64,000 nt of DNA from RCIO01 sp035555795. Lineage in GTDB: Bacteria; Pseudomonadota; Alphaproteobacteria; Rhizobiales; Rhizobiaceae. The stretch is taken from positions 1 to 64,000 of the forward strand of contig DATMGE010000045.1 of the NCBI GenBank assembly GCA_035555795.1, given 5' to 3'. The translations under genes were made by a program, and so were the position numbers. Of this stretch, positions 27,461 through 36,451 are shown one piece after another. The notes under the pieces are model-generated. The model had not been told where the DNA came from. It did no database searches and worked only from the letters and a program-made list of their open reading frames with translations. Numbering within the stretch: position 1 is the stretch's first letter; each line of letters begins with the position of its first letter.

Positions 27461-30370
27461 ATGATCGTGTGGCATAGCGGATTGCTGCTGTTGATGATCG
27501 CGCTTCCCTTCGTGGGCGCGCTGTTTGCAGCCCTGCTATCGCCCAATGCGCGCAATGCCGAAGCCTGGCTTGCAGGCACCGTCGCCCTCGGCGGCCTCCT
27601 GCTGACGCTGTTTGCCTATCCGGCGGTGGCCGATGGCGGGGTTGTGCGCCATGTCGTCAACTGGGTGCCGGCGATCGGCCTTTCGGCAACGTTGCGGCTC
27701 GACGGCTTCTCCTGGCTGTTCTCGGTCCTGATCACCGGCATCGGGCTGCTCGTCGTCATCTATGCCCGCTACTACATGTCGCCCAAAGACCCGGTGGCGC
27801 GCTTCTATGCGCTGCTGCTCGCCTTCCTCGGCGCCATGCAGGGGCTCGTCCTTTCCGGCAACCTGATCCTGCTGGCGGTGTTCTGGGAACTGACCAGCAT
27901 CTTCTCCTTCCTGCTCATCGGCTACTGGCACCACACCCAGGCCGCGCGCGACGGTGCGCGCATGGCGCTGACCATCACCGGCGGCGGCGGCCTGTGCCTG
28001 CTGGCCGGCATGGTGCTGCTGGGCAACATGGCCGGCAGCTACGATCTCGACGTCGTGCTGGCGGCGGGCGACATCATTCGCGAGCATGACTACTACCTGC
28101 CGGCGCTGCTGCTCATCCTGGCCGGCGCGCTGACCAAGAGCGCGCAGTTTCCGTTCCATTTCTGGCTGCCCAACGCCATGGCGGCGCCCACGCCGGTCTC
28201 GGCCTATCTGCATTCGGCCACCATGGTGAAGGCTGGCGTCTTCCTGCTGGTGCGGTTCTGGCCGGTGCTTTCGGGCACGCCGGAATGGTTCGCGCTGGTG
28301 GGGCTTGCCGGGCTCACCACCCTGCTTCTCGGCGCCTATTTCGCCATTTTCCAGCAGGACCTGAAGGGGCTGCTCGCTTATTCCACCATTAGCCATCTCG
28401 GCCTGATCACCGCGCTGCTCAGCTTCGGCAGCCCGCTGGCGCTGGTGGCGGCGATCTTCCACATGGTTAACCACGCCACCTTCAAGGCATCGCTGTTCAT
28501 GGCCGCCGGCATCATCGACCACGAAGCCGGCACGCGCGACATGCGCCGGCTGAGCGGGCTCTTCAGCGCCATGCCCTTCACCGCCACGCTCGCCATGGTC
28601 GCCAGCGCCGCCATGGCCGGCGTGCCGCTGCTCAACGGCTTCCTCTCCAAGGAAATGTTCTTCGCCGAGGCGCTGGAGCAGCATCAGCGCTCCTGGCTCG
28701 ACCAGATCGCGCCCTATGTCGCCACCGTCGCCGGCGCCTTCGCGGTCACCTATTCGGTGCGCTTCATCCATACCGTCTTCTTCGGTCCGAAGGCGACCGA
28801 CCTGCCCAAGGAGCCGCATGAGCCGCCGCACTGGATGCGCCGGCCGATCGAGCTTCTGGTCATCGCCTGCGTGGTGGTCGGCACCATTCCCGCGCTCAGC
28901 ATCGGCGGCGTGCTCAACACGGCGGTCGTCTCGGTGCTGGGAGAGCGCACGCCGGACTACAGCCTCTCGGTCTGGCACGGCTTCAACCTGCCCCTGCTGA
29001 TGAGCTTCGTCGCCCTTGCCGGCGGCCTCCTGCTCTACTGGCTGCTCAAGGACTATCTGCGACATTGCGAGGAGGGACCGCCCTTCTTCCGCCGCCTCAA
29101 GGGGCAGCGCATTTTCGAACGCGTGCTGGTCACGGTGAGCTGGCGCTGGGCGCGCACCGCCGAGAGCTGGCTTGCCACGCGCCGGCTCCAGCCGCAGATG
29201 CGGCTCCTGACCCTCGCCGCCGTGCTCGCAGCCGTGTGGGCCATGTGGGGCGCGGGCGATCTCTGGCCCCGCTTCACCATTCACGGCCTCGATCCCGTCC
29301 TGGGCGTGCTGTGGGCCATCGGCGCGTTCTGCGCCGTCTCGGCCGCCTATCAGGCCAAGTTCCAGCGCCTCGCCGCGCTCATCCTGATGAGCGGCGCGGG
29401 GCTGGTGACCTGCATCTCCTATATCTGGCTGTCGGCGCCGGACCTCGCAGTGACCCAGCTGCTGGTCGAGATCGTCACCACGGTGCTCATCCTGCTTGGC
29501 CTGCGCTGGCTTCCGCAGCGCGAGAGGAAGGTCGCCGCGACCATCGATTCGTCCACGCGCCTGCGCCGGCATCGCGACTTCGCGCTGGCCGTGACCGTGG
29601 GCGCGGGCATCGCCGTCCTCGCCTATCTCGTGATGCTGACGCCGCTGCCGCCCTCGGTCGGCGATTTCTATCTCCAGCGCGCCTACAGCGAAGGCGGCGG
29701 CACCAATGTAGTGAACGTCATACTGGTCGATTTCCGCGGCTTCGACACGATGGGCGAGATGGTCGTGCTCGCGATCGTGGCGCTGACGGTCTTCGCGCTG
29801 CTGCGCCGGTTCCGCCCTGCCGAGGATAATGCTGAAATGACATATCAGCAGCGCGAGCAGGACGAATTCGACGATGCGCGCCAGGATCGCGAGGTCGGCG
29901 AGACCCTCAAGGACTATCTTCTGGTGCCATCCGTCCTCATGCGCTGGATGTTCCCGGCCATCGTGCTTCTGGCGATCTACCTCTTCCTGCGCGGCCACGA
30001 CCTGCCGGGCGGCGGTTTCGCGGCCGGCGTAGCGATGGCGATCGGCTTCCTGCTGCAATATCTCGCCGGCGGCACGCGCTGGGTCGAGGAGCGGCTGCGC
30101 ATCCTGCCGGTGCGCTGGATCGGCACCGGCCTGCTGCTGGCGGTGCTGACCGGAGCCGGCTCCTTCGTGTTCGGCTATCCGTTCCTCACCTCCTATTTCC
30201 AGTACACGCATATTCCCTTCATCGGCGACATGCCGACGGCATCGGCGCTGATGTTCGACCTCGGCGTGTTCAGCCTCGTGGTCGGCGCGACGGTGCTCAT
30301 GCTCATCGCCATCGCCCACCAATCGCTGCGCGTGCGGGCGCGCTCCTCCCGTGACGGAGGGCGCGACTGA
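27461..30370 (+). CDS. mrpA: fused MrpA-MrpB subunit of Na+(K+)/H+ antiporter
   Basis: A 969-residue, highly polytopic subunit in which MrpA (residues to about 790, related to NuoL/NuoM) is fused to MrpB (from about 810), as in PhaAB of rhizobia. The proton-channel core is visible in TKSAQFPFHFWLPNAMAAPTPVS, with its lysine, and in the following HSATMVKAG. A charged linker rich in Q, E and D joins the halves. The complex exchanges cytoplasmic Na+ or K+ for protons under alkaline or salt stress. AAGGA precedes ATG 27461. First of six closely packed genes. Confidence 0.94.
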   Translation: MIVWHSGLLLLMIALPFVGALFAALLSPNARNAEAWLAGTVALGGLLLTLFAYPAVADGGVVRHVVNWVPAIGLSATLRLDGFSWLFSVLITGIGLLVVIYARYYMSPKDPVARFYALLLAFLGAMQGLVLSGNLILLAVFWELTSIFSFLLIGYWHHTQAARDGARMALTITGGGGLCLLAGMVLLGNMAGSYDLDVVLAAGDIIREHDYYLPALLLILAGALTKSAQFPFHFWLPNAMAAPTPVSAYLHSATMVKAGVFLLVRFWPVLSGTPEWFALVGLAGLTTLLLGAYFAIFQQDLKGLLAYSTISHLGLITALLSFGSPLALVAAIFHMVNHATFKASLFMAAGIIDHEAGTRDMRRLSGLFSAMPFTATLAMVASAAMAGVPLLNGFLSKEMFFAEALEQHQRSWLDQIAPYVATVAGAFAVTYSVRFIHTVFFGPKATDLPKEPHEPPHWMRRPIELLVIACVVVGTIPALSIGGVLNTAVVSVLGERTPDYSLSVWHGFNLPLLMSFVALAGGLLLYWLLKDYLRHCEEGPPFFRRLKGQRIFERVLVTVSWRWARTAESWLATRRLQPQMRLLTLAAVLAAVWAMWGAGDLWPRFTIHGLDPVLGVLWAIGAFCAVSAAYQAKFQRLAALILMSGAGLVTCISYIWLSAPDLAVTQLLVEIVTTVLILLGLRWLPQRERKVAATIDSSTRLRRHRDFALAVTVGAGIAVLAYLVMLTPLPPSVGDFYLQRAYSEGGGTNVVNVILVDFRGFDTMGEMVVLAIVALTVFALLRRFRPAEDNAEMTYQQREQDEFDDARQDREVGETLKDYLLVPSVLMRWMFPAIVLLAIYLFLRGHDLPGGGFAAGVAMAIGFLLQYLAGGTRWVEERLRILPVRWIGTGLLLAVLTGAGSFVFGYPFLTSYFQYTHIPFIGDMPTASALMFDLGVFSLVVGATVLMLIAIAHQSLRVRARSSRDGGRD

Positions 30371-30702
30371 TGGAACTGGTCATCGCCGCCGCAATCGGAA
30401 TCCTGGCCGGCTCCGGCGTCTGGCTGGTGCTACGTCCGCGCACCTACCAGCTGGTCATCGGGCTGGCGCTGCTGTCCTATGCGGTCAACCTGTTCATCTT
30501 CAGCGTCGGCCGCCTGCGCGTGAATGCGCCCCCGGTCCTCGACGGCGCGCTGGAGCCGTCGGCCTATACCGATCCGGTGCCGCAGGCGCTGGTGCTGACC
30601 GCCATCGTCATCGGCTTTGCAACGACGGCGCTCTTCCTCGTGGTGCTCATCGTGTCGCGCGGCCTGACGGGCACCGACCATGTCGACGGAAGGGAGGGCT
30701 AG
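30370..30702 (+). CDS. mrpC: Mrp antiporter subunit C
   Basis: A 110-residue subunit related to NuoK, with three membrane segments and the NLFIFSVGRLR and DPVPQALVLTAIVIGFA blocks of MrpC. It begins in the TGATG overlap with mrpAB and ends one base before mrpD. Length and order are exactly those of rhizobial pha/mrp operons. Confidence 0.93.
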   Translation: MELVIAAAIGILAGSGVWLVLRPRTYQLVIGLALLSYAVNLFIFSVGRLRVNAPPVLDGALEPSAYTDPVPQALVLTAIVIGFATTALFLVVLIVSRGLTGTDHVDGREG

Positions 30703-30703
30703 G

Positions 30704-32317
30704 ATGGATATTGCGCCCGCCCATATCGTCATCGCGCCCGTCCTGATCCCGCTGGCCGTCGGCGCGCTGCTGCTGTTTTTCGACGACCGCGAGCGGCGGC
30801 TGAAGCTGGTGCTGTCGCTGCTGTCGGCGCTCTTCGTCCTCGCCACCTCCGTCCTGCTGCTGCTGCGGGTCCATACCGGGCAGGGCACGACAGCGCTGAT
30901 CTATCTGGTCGGCAATTGGCCGATCCCCATCGCCATCACGCTCGTGGCCGACCGGATCGCCACGGTCATGCTGGTGCTTGCCGCCGCGCTGGCGATCCCC
31001 TCGCTCCTTTTCGCTGCCGAACGGTGGGAGAAGGTGGGGCCGCATTTCCACTCCCTGTTCCAGTTCCTTCTGGTCGGGTTGAACGGCGCCTTCCTCACCG
31101 GCGACCTGTTCAATCTCTTCGTCTTCTTCGAGGTGATGCTGGCGGCCTCCTACGGCCTGGTCCTGCATGGCGGCGGCGCGGCGCGGATCCGGCCGGGCCT
31201 GCACTATATCGCGATCAATCTCGGCGCATCGCTGATCTTCCTCGTCGGTATCGCCATGATCTTCGGCGCCACCGGCAGCCTCAACATGGCCGAGATCGCG
31301 CTGCGCGCCGAGAAGCTGGAAGGTTTCGCACAACCTGCCCTGCATGTCGGGCTGGCGCTGCTGGGCGTGGCGTTCATGGTCAAGGCCGGCATGTGGCCGC
31401 TCGGCTTCTGGCTGGTGCCCGCCTACGCCTCGGCGGCCGGGCCGGTGGCGGCCGTCTTCGCCATGCTGAGCAAGGTCGGCATCTATTCGCTGCTGCGGCT
31501 GGCGCTGCTACTGCCGGGCCAGGGCACCGCCTTCGGCTCGGTCATCATCTTCACCGGCGGCGTCGCGACCATCCTCTTCGCCTGCCTCGGCGTGCTCGCC
31601 TCGCAATCGATGAAGCGCGCCAGCGCCTATTTCCTACTGATGTCGTCCGGCACGCTGATGGCGGCCTTCGGCATGTCGCATCCGCCCAGCACGGCCGGCG
31701 CGCTGTTCTATCTGCTCAGTTCCACGCTCGCCGTCGGCGCATTCTTCCTCGTGGTCGAAGTGCTGGAACGCGAGCAGGACGCCGCGTCCAACGTGCTGGC
31801 GGTCACGCTCGAAGCCTATGGCGACGGCGAGGAGGAAGACGAGGAGGAACCGGAGGTCGGCCGCACGGTGCCGGGCGCGGTCGCCGTGCTGGGCGTCAGC
31901 TTCTGCCTCCTCGCAATGGTGCTGATCGGCCTCCCACCCCTGACCGGCTTCATCGCCAAATTCGCCATATTGACCTCGCTCCTGGGCCCCGGCACGGATG
32001 TGCTGGCCGGCAACCAGATGCGCATCGTGCTCGCCATTCTCCTGGTCCTGTCCGGCTTCGTCGCCCTGATCGGCCTTTCGCGCATGGGCATTCGCGTCTT
32101 CTGGGCGCCGGTGGAGCCCTTCACGCCCAAGATCACCGTCATGGAGACGGCGCCGATCCTCCTGCTTCTGGCCATGCTGGTGGGGCTGATGGTGCAGGCC
32201 GGCCCGGTGATGGACCTGCTCAACACGACGGCGCGCGATCTCCACGAACCCTACAGATATCTGCAGGCCGTGTTCGGCGCGGAGCGGACGCCGCCCTTCG
32301 CAGGGAGGCCGCATTGA
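30704..32317 (+). CDS. mrpD: Mrp antiporter subunit D
   Basis: A 537-residue subunit related to NuoN/NuoM and a likely second proton path; the FMVKAGMWPLGFWLVPAY block holds the conserved Lys. An unusually acidic cytoplasmic loop (EEEDEEEPE, about residue 375-385) interrupts the hydrophobic core; similar acidic inserts occur in other alphaproteobacterial MrpD, so it is not by itself a defect. ATG 30704 has AGGGAGG upstream. It ends in a TTGA overlap with mrpE. Confidence 0.93.
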   Translation: MDIAPAHIVIAPVLIPLAVGALLLFFDDRERRLKLVLSLLSALFVLATSVLLLLRVHTGQGTTALIYLVGNWPIPIAITLVADRIATVMLVLAAALAIPSLLFAAERWEKVGPHFHSLFQFLLVGLNGAFLTGDLFNLFVFFEVMLAASYGLVLHGGGAARIRPGLHYIAINLGASLIFLVGIAMIFGATGSLNMAEIALRAEKLEGFAQPALHVGLALLGVAFMVKAGMWPLGFWLVPAYASAAGPVAAVFAMLSKVGIYSLLRLALLLPGQGTAFGSVIIFTGGVATILFACLGVLASQSMKRASAYFLLMSSGTLMAAFGMSHPPSTAGALFYLLSSTLAVGAFFLVVEVLEREQDAASNVLAVTLEAYGDGEEEDEEEPEVGRTVPGAVAVLGVSFCLLAMVLIGLPPLTGFIAKFAILTSLLGPGTDVLAGNQMRIVLAILLVLSGFVALIGLSRMGIRVFWAPVEPFTPKITVMETAPILLLLAMLVGLMVQAGPVMDLLNTTARDLHEPYRYLQAVFGAERTPPFAGRPH

Positions 32318-32796
32318 GAACCTTGCTGCCCTATCCGCTGCTCGCGCTGGGCCTTGCCTTGATGTGGCTCTTGCTGTCGGGCGTCTCGCGCGGCAGCGTG
32401 GTGGTGGCGGTCGCGGTGGCGCTCATCGGCACGCAGGCGTTGAAGCTGCTGGGCGAGGCGAGCCCGCAGATTCGCCGCTGGGTGGCGATCCCGCAATTTG
32501 CCTGGGTGATGTTCCACGACATCGTCCTGTCCAATATCGCGGTTGCACGCATCCTTCTGTTCGGCAGCAGGACGCGCAAGGCGGGGTTCGTCAACGTCCC
32601 GCTGCAGATGCGCAGTCCTTCCGGCCTGGCGCTGCTGGCGATCGTCGTGACCAGCACGCCCGGCACCGCCTGGGTCGACTACAATGTCGCGCGCAACGAA
32701 TTGCTGATCCATGTCTTCGACCTCGTCGACGAGGACGAATGGGTGCGGACGATCCAGAACCGCTATGAACGGTTGCTGCGGGAGATTTTCGAATGA
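32314..32796 (+). CDS. mrpE: Mrp antiporter subunit E
   Basis: A 160-residue MrpE with two or three N-terminal membrane segments and a C-terminal cytoplasmic part carrying ITSTPGT-like (VTSTPGTAWV) and HVFDL blocks. The start is a TTG at 32314 overlapping the mrpD stop; AGGGAGG five bases upstream supports it. Some homologues matter for complex assembly rather than transport itself. Confidence 0.9.
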   Translation: MRTLLPYPLLALGLALMWLLLSGVSRGSVVVAVAVALIGTQALKLLGEASPQIRRWVAIPQFAWVMFHDIVLSNIAVARILLFGSRTRKAGFVNVPLQMRSPSGLALLAIVVTSTPGTAWVDYNVARNELLIHVFDLVDEDEWVRTIQNRYERLLREIFE

Positions 32797-33074
32797 GTGC
32801 GACGATCCTGCTCACCAGCCTGTGGATCGCGCAGGGCGCGCTGGCGCTGGCCATGTGCCTGGCGACCTTCCGCATGGTGCGCGGCCCGCGCGCGCAGGAC
32901 CGCATCCTCTCGCTCGATTTCCTCTATGTGCTGGCAATGCTCCAGCTCTTGGCCTTCGGCATGCGCACCGGCAATGTGCTTTATTTCGAGGGAGCCCTCA
33001 TCATCGGCATGCTGGGCTTCGTCTCGACCGTGTCGCTGGCCAAATTCCTGATGCGCGGGGAGGTGATCGAATGA
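32793..33074 (+). CDS. mrpF: Mrp antiporter subunit F
   Basis: A 93-residue subunit with three membrane segments, the FRMVRGPRAQDRILSLD loop and a GFVSTVSLAKFL end typical of MrpF. It overlaps mrpE and mrpG through ATGA junctions, so the tail of the operon is translationally coupled. Confidence 0.92.
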   Translation: MSATILLTSLWIAQGALALAMCLATFRMVRGPRAQDRILSLDFLYVLAMLQLLAFGMRTGNVLYFEGALIIGMLGFVSTVSLAKFLMRGEVIE

Positions 33075-33481
33075 CGATCGACTTCGCCGACGTGCCCTTG
33101 TGGGCGGCGATCGCGGCATCTGCCTTCATCCTCCTGGGCGCGGGCCTGAGCCTGCTGGGGGCCATCGGCCTGGTTCGGCTGAAGACCTTCTACGAGCGGC
33201 TGCACGCCCCGACGCTCGCCACCAGCTGGGGAACCGCCGGCATGGCGATCGGCTCGATGATCATCTTCACGACGGGATCGGGCCGGCTTGTCCTGCATGA
33301 GATCCTGATCGCCCTCTTCGTGACCGTGACCACGCCCATCACCCTGATGATGCTCGGCAGGGCCACGCTCTACCGCGACGGTTCGGAAGGCAATGTCACC
33401 CTGCCGGCCGGCTATCACGGCCCGGAACAGGACGAGGCCGACCTCGAAGAGGAGCCCGGCGAGAAGCCCGGTCAGGCATAG
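33071..33481 (+). CDS. mrpG: Mrp antiporter subunit G
   Basis: A 136-residue subunit with three membrane segments, the LGAIGLVRLKTFYERLHAPT block that defines MrpG, and an acidic, Glu/Gly-rich C-terminal tail of about 25 residues beyond the family core. It closes the mrpAB-C-D-E-F-G operon; all subunits needed for a functional group 2 (fused AB) antiporter are present and intact. Confidence 0.92.
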   Translation: MTIDFADVPLWAAIAASAFILLGAGLSLLGAIGLVRLKTFYERLHAPTLATSWGTAGMAIGSMIIFTTGSGRLVLHEILIALFVTVTTPITLMMLGRATLYRDGSEGNVTLPAGYHGPEQDEADLEEEPGEKPGQA

Positions 33482-33580
33482 GGACCGCCTTCGCACCCAT
33501 CATGCGCGCTGCAAGAAATTACTTCACATATTTAATAATTAGCGGCATAGATGCGCCGTCGGAATGCGAGGGAGGTACGC

Positions 33581-34618
33581 ATGCAGGAACAGGACAACAC
33601 GCCGGCGAAAGCGCTGCGCAGGATCGCCACGGAGGAGGCATTCTCCATCCCCGAGCATTTCGATGCGATCCGCGACCTGATCGCCGCCGGCTCGCAGGAC
33701 CCCGACCTGACGCTGTGGCGGCATTTCCAGGGCAATCACCGCCCGGTCTTCGTCGATAATCTGCAGGATGTCGATTTCCAGCGCCTGCGCACCATGGATG
33801 AGCTGGGCGTTTCCATGCATCTCCTGTCGCTGACCTCGCCGGGCGTGCAGATGCTCGACGCTGACCGCGCGACCGGACTGGCCGAGCTCGCCAACGACCG
33901 GCTGGCCGAGATCATCGCCCGCCATCCGAGCCGCTATGCCGGCCTTGCCTCCTTCGCACCGCAGGACCCGAAGCGGGCCGCGCGCGAGATGGAGCGCGCC
34001 ATCAACGACCTCAAGCTGAACGGCTTCGTGCTGAACTCGCATACCAATGGCGAATATCTCGACGAGCCGAAGTTCCGGCCGATCCTCGAGGCCGCCGAGG
34101 GGCTGGGCGCGGCGATCTACCTCCACCCGCGCACGCCGCCCAAGCCGGTTGCCGACCTTGCCAACAAATACGGCCTCGAAACCGGCATGTGGGGCTACCA
34201 GACCGATGCGGCGCTGCATTCGCTGCGCATGATGTATGGCGGCGTGTTCGACGATTTTCCCGGCCTGAAATTCGTCCTCGGCCATATGGGCGAGGGCCTG
34301 CCCTACTGGGCCTGGCGCCTCGACTACTGGGGCCGCAACGGTGGCCGCCGCCCGGCGGTCAAGCGGGCGCCGAGCGAATATCTGCAGGAGAACTTCGCCA
34401 TCACCACCAGCGGCATGGAATGGACGCCGGTGCTCAAATTCTGCATCGACACGCTCGGCGCGGACAAGATCATGTTCGCCATCGACTATCCGTACCAGGA
34501 GCCGGAGCCGGCCGTGCGCTGGCTCGATAGCGCCGATATTTCCGAAGAGCACCGCGCCATGATCTATAGCGGCAATGCGGAGCGCATCTTCCGCATCCCC
34601 GCAGAACAGGGCGTCTGA
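33581..34618 (+). CDS. amidohydrolase-family decarboxylase, LigW/gamma-resorcylate decarboxylase-like
   Basis: A 345-residue amidohydrolase 2 protein. The IATEEAF opening, LTSPGVQ, APQDP, NSHTNGEYLDE, LGHMGEGLPYW and AIDYPYQ blocks match the group that holds 5-carboxyvanillate decarboxylase (LigW) and gamma-resorcylate decarboxylase, which remove CO2 from hydroxybenzoates with a divalent metal. Likely metal ligands are the Glu of TEEAF, His in NSHT and the last Asp. GGGAGG precedes ATG 33581. It is flanked by an AT-rich gap and a terminator, so is probably a single-gene unit. Exact aromatic acid unknown. Confidence 0.83.
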   Translation: MQEQDNTPAKALRRIATEEAFSIPEHFDAIRDLIAAGSQDPDLTLWRHFQGNHRPVFVDNLQDVDFQRLRTMDELGVSMHLLSLTSPGVQMLDADRATGLAELANDRLAEIIARHPSRYAGLASFAPQDPKRAAREMERAINDLKLNGFVLNSHTNGEYLDEPKFRPILEAAEGLGAAIYLHPRTPPKPVADLANKYGLETGMWGYQTDAALHSLRMMYGGVFDDFPGLKFVLGHMGEGLPYWAWRLDYWGRNGGRRPAVKRAPSEYLQENFAITTSGMEWTPVLKFCIDTLGADKIMFAIDYPYQEPEPAVRWLDSADISEEHRAMIYSGNAERIFRIPAEQGV

Positions 34619-34641
34619 GCCGTTTCCAGCACAAAAGCCGA

Positions 34642-34668
34642 GCCGCCGCCTCGCCAGGCGGCGGCTTC
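34642..34668 (+). terminator. terminator-like hairpin after the amidohydrolase
   Basis: Nine-base GC-only arms (34642-34650 and 34657-34665) surround a 6-base loop 24 bases after the stop codon, followed by only two T residues. A strong hairpin with a weak tail: probable but imperfect terminator. Confidence 0.5.
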
Positions 34669-34726
34669 CGGCATGCGCATGCCGTTCCGGCAGGCCATTA
34701 GGCCGCACCCCAGCCCGCGCCCCGAG

Positions 34727-34738
34727 GGTTGCGCAACC
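34727..34738. promoter_or_regulatory. 12-bp palindrome GGTTGCGCAACC upstream of hemA
   Basis: A perfect 12-base palindrome lies about 60 bases before hemA. It could be an operator, as heme synthesis is often regulated by oxygen or iron, but it does not match an FNR or Irr/RirA site that I can name. A lone short palindrome may also be chance. Confidence 0.25.
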
Positions 34739-34796
34739 GGCGATCTTGGCCCATTAGAACAGTTCCAAAACGCATAATGAACTGGTGGATCGCACG

Positions 34797-36011
34797 ATGG
34801 ATTTCGAAGCGCTCTTCGCGGCCAAGCTCGACGGACTGCATGCCGAGGGGCGTTATCGGGTATTTGCCGAGCTGGAGCGCACGGCCGGCCAGTTCCCTGC
34901 CGCGGTGCGCCATGCCGGCGGCTCGGTGAAGGACGTCACCGTCTGGTGCTCCAACGACTATCTCGGCATGGGCCAGCATCCCAAGGTGATCGCGGCGATG
35001 CATGAGGCGATCGACAGCTACGGCGCCGGCGCCGGCGGCACGCGCAATATTTCCGGCACAAACCGCACCCACATCCTCCTCGAGGAGGAACTGGCGGATC
35101 TGCACGGCAAGGAAGCGGCCCTCACCTTCAATTCGGGCTATGTGTCCAACTGGGCCTCGCTGGGCACGCTGGGCGCGCATATTCCAGGCGTCGTCATCTT
35201 CTCCGATGCCAGCAACCATGCCTCGATGATCGAAGGCATCCGCCATTCGCGCGCCGAATACCGGATCTGGAAGCACAATGACGTCGCCGATCTCGACCGT
35301 CAGCTGTCGGAGTTCGGTCGCGACGTGCCGAAGATCATCGCCTTCGAGAGCGTCTATTCGATGGATGGCGATATCGCGCCGCTCGCCGAGATCGTGGCGG
35401 TGGCCGAAAAACATGGCGCCATGACCTATCTGGACGAGGTGCATGCGGTCGGCATGTACGGTCCGCGCGGCGGCGGCATCGCCGAGCGCGACGGGCTCAT
35501 GGACCGCATCACCCTGATCGAGGGCACGCTGGCCAAAGCATTCGGCGTCGTCGGCGGCTATATTACCGGGTCGGCAAAGCTGGTCGACTTCATCCGCTCC
35601 TTCGCCAGCGGCTTCATCTTCAGCACCGCGCTGCCGCCGCATGTCGCCGCCGGCGCCCTCGCCGCGATCCGGCATCTGAAGCACAGCCCGTTCGAGCGGG
35701 CGCGCCATCAGGAGCGCGTCAACAAGGTGCGCAGCCGGCTCGAGGCGATGGGCATTCCAACCATCCCCAATCCCAGCCACATCGTGCCGGTCATGGTCGG
35801 CGACGCCGCCAAGTGCAAATGGATCTCCGACCTGCTGCTCGACCGTCACGGCATCTATGTGCAGCCGATCAACTATCCGACCGTGCCGCGCAAGACCGAG
35901 CGCCTGCGCATCACGCCGACGCCGCTGCATTCCGACGCCGACATCGACCATCTGGTCAATGCGCTGTCCGGCCTCTGGTCGCAATGTGCGCTGGCGCGCC
36001 AGGTCGCCTGA
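34797..36011 (+). CDS. hemA: 5-aminolevulinate synthase
   Basis: A PLP enzyme of 404 residues that condenses glycine and succinyl-CoA to 5-aminolevulinate, the first step of heme synthesis in alphaproteobacteria (C4 pathway). Typical blocks are CSNDYLGMGQHP near 51-62, GAGAGGTRNISGT (76-88), the Asp213 pair in YLDEVHAVG and PLP lysine K247 in GTLAKAFG. Length matches the family. ATG 34797 is the fitting start, although the frame is open a few codons upstream. It is a single-gene unit with its own strong terminator. Confidence 0.97.
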   Translation: MDFEALFAAKLDGLHAEGRYRVFAELERTAGQFPAAVRHAGGSVKDVTVWCSNDYLGMGQHPKVIAAMHEAIDSYGAGAGGTRNISGTNRTHILLEEELADLHGKEAALTFNSGYVSNWASLGTLGAHIPGVVIFSDASNHASMIEGIRHSRAEYRIWKHNDVADLDRQLSEFGRDVPKIIAFESVYSMDGDIAPLAEIVAVAEKHGAMTYLDEVHAVGMYGPRGGGIAERDGLMDRITLIEGTLAKAFGVVGGYITGSAKLVDFIRSFASGFIFSTALPPHVAAGALAAIRHLKHSPFERARHQERVNKVRSRLEAMGIPTIPNPSHIVPVMVGDAAKCKWISDLLLDRHGIYVQPINYPTVPRKTERLRITPTPLHSDADIDHLVNALSGLWSQCALARQVA

Positions 36012-36034
36012 CCTCAGCCACCTCGCAAGATCCC

Positions 36035-36061
36035 AAGACCCGGCAATGCCGGGTCTTTTTG
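36035..36061 (+). terminator. rho-independent terminator of hemA
   Basis: Ten-base arms (36035-36044 and 36048-36057, AAGACCCGGC) around a 3-base loop run straight into a T-run (TTTTGTTT). A textbook intrinsic terminator 24 bases after the hemA stop and before the convergent gtrA. Confidence 0.9.
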
Positions 36062-36064
36062 TTT

Positions 36065-36451
36065 CTATCGATCGAAAACGAGCTTCGAATAGCCGGCAAA
36101 AGACAGCGCCGTCGCAGCGGCCGATGCGATCGCCAGCGCAACCAGCGGCGGCAGCGCCGGGACGAGCCAGAGCGCGATGCAGTAGATCGCATAGTTGATT
36201 GCCGCGGTCGCCAGCCCGACGCCGCCATAGCGCGTGCCCTCGGCAGCGAGGCCGCGGGCGGAAGGCGCAAAAGTCAGGCGCCGGTTGAGCTGCCAAGTCG
36301 TCGCCAGCGCCACCCCGATCGCCACGAGCCGCGCCGAAAACGGCCCCATGGGCGTGGCTGCGAGCAGCAGCGCAAGCATGGCGGCATCGACGAGGAAGCC
36401 TATGCCGCCGACCAGCCCGAAGGAGGTGAGCCTCTGCGCCGATATCTTCAT
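36065..36451 (-). CDS. GtrA-family polyprenol-linked sugar flippase-like protein
   Basis: A 128-residue GtrA-like membrane protein with four hydrophobic segments, the FGLVGGIGFLVDAAML opening and the LNRRLTFAPS loop. GtrA proteins are thought to flip undecaprenyl-phosphate-linked sugars across the inner membrane. ATGA overlap couples it to the upstream glycosyltransferase, the usual GtrA/GtrB-type pairing. Confidence 0.88.
   Translation of the reverse strand: MKISAQRLTSFGLVGGIGFLVDAAMLALLLAATPMGPFSARLVAIGVALATTWQLNRRLTFAPSARGLAAEGTRYGGVGLATAAINYAIYCIALWLVPALPPLVALAIASAAATALSFAGYSKLVFDR

Noticed and set aside
27536..30322. Very long open frame (over 900 codons) on the minus strand opposite mrpA
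   Set aside because: It mirrors the mrpA-mrpB codons in GC-rich DNA, is rich in His, Gln, Glu and Arg without any domain, and mrpAB on the plus strand is fully conserved.
34741..34796. Sigma70 promoter of hemA (TTGGCC and CATAAT)
   Set aside because: The hexamers are 21 bases apart, too far for a confident promoter.
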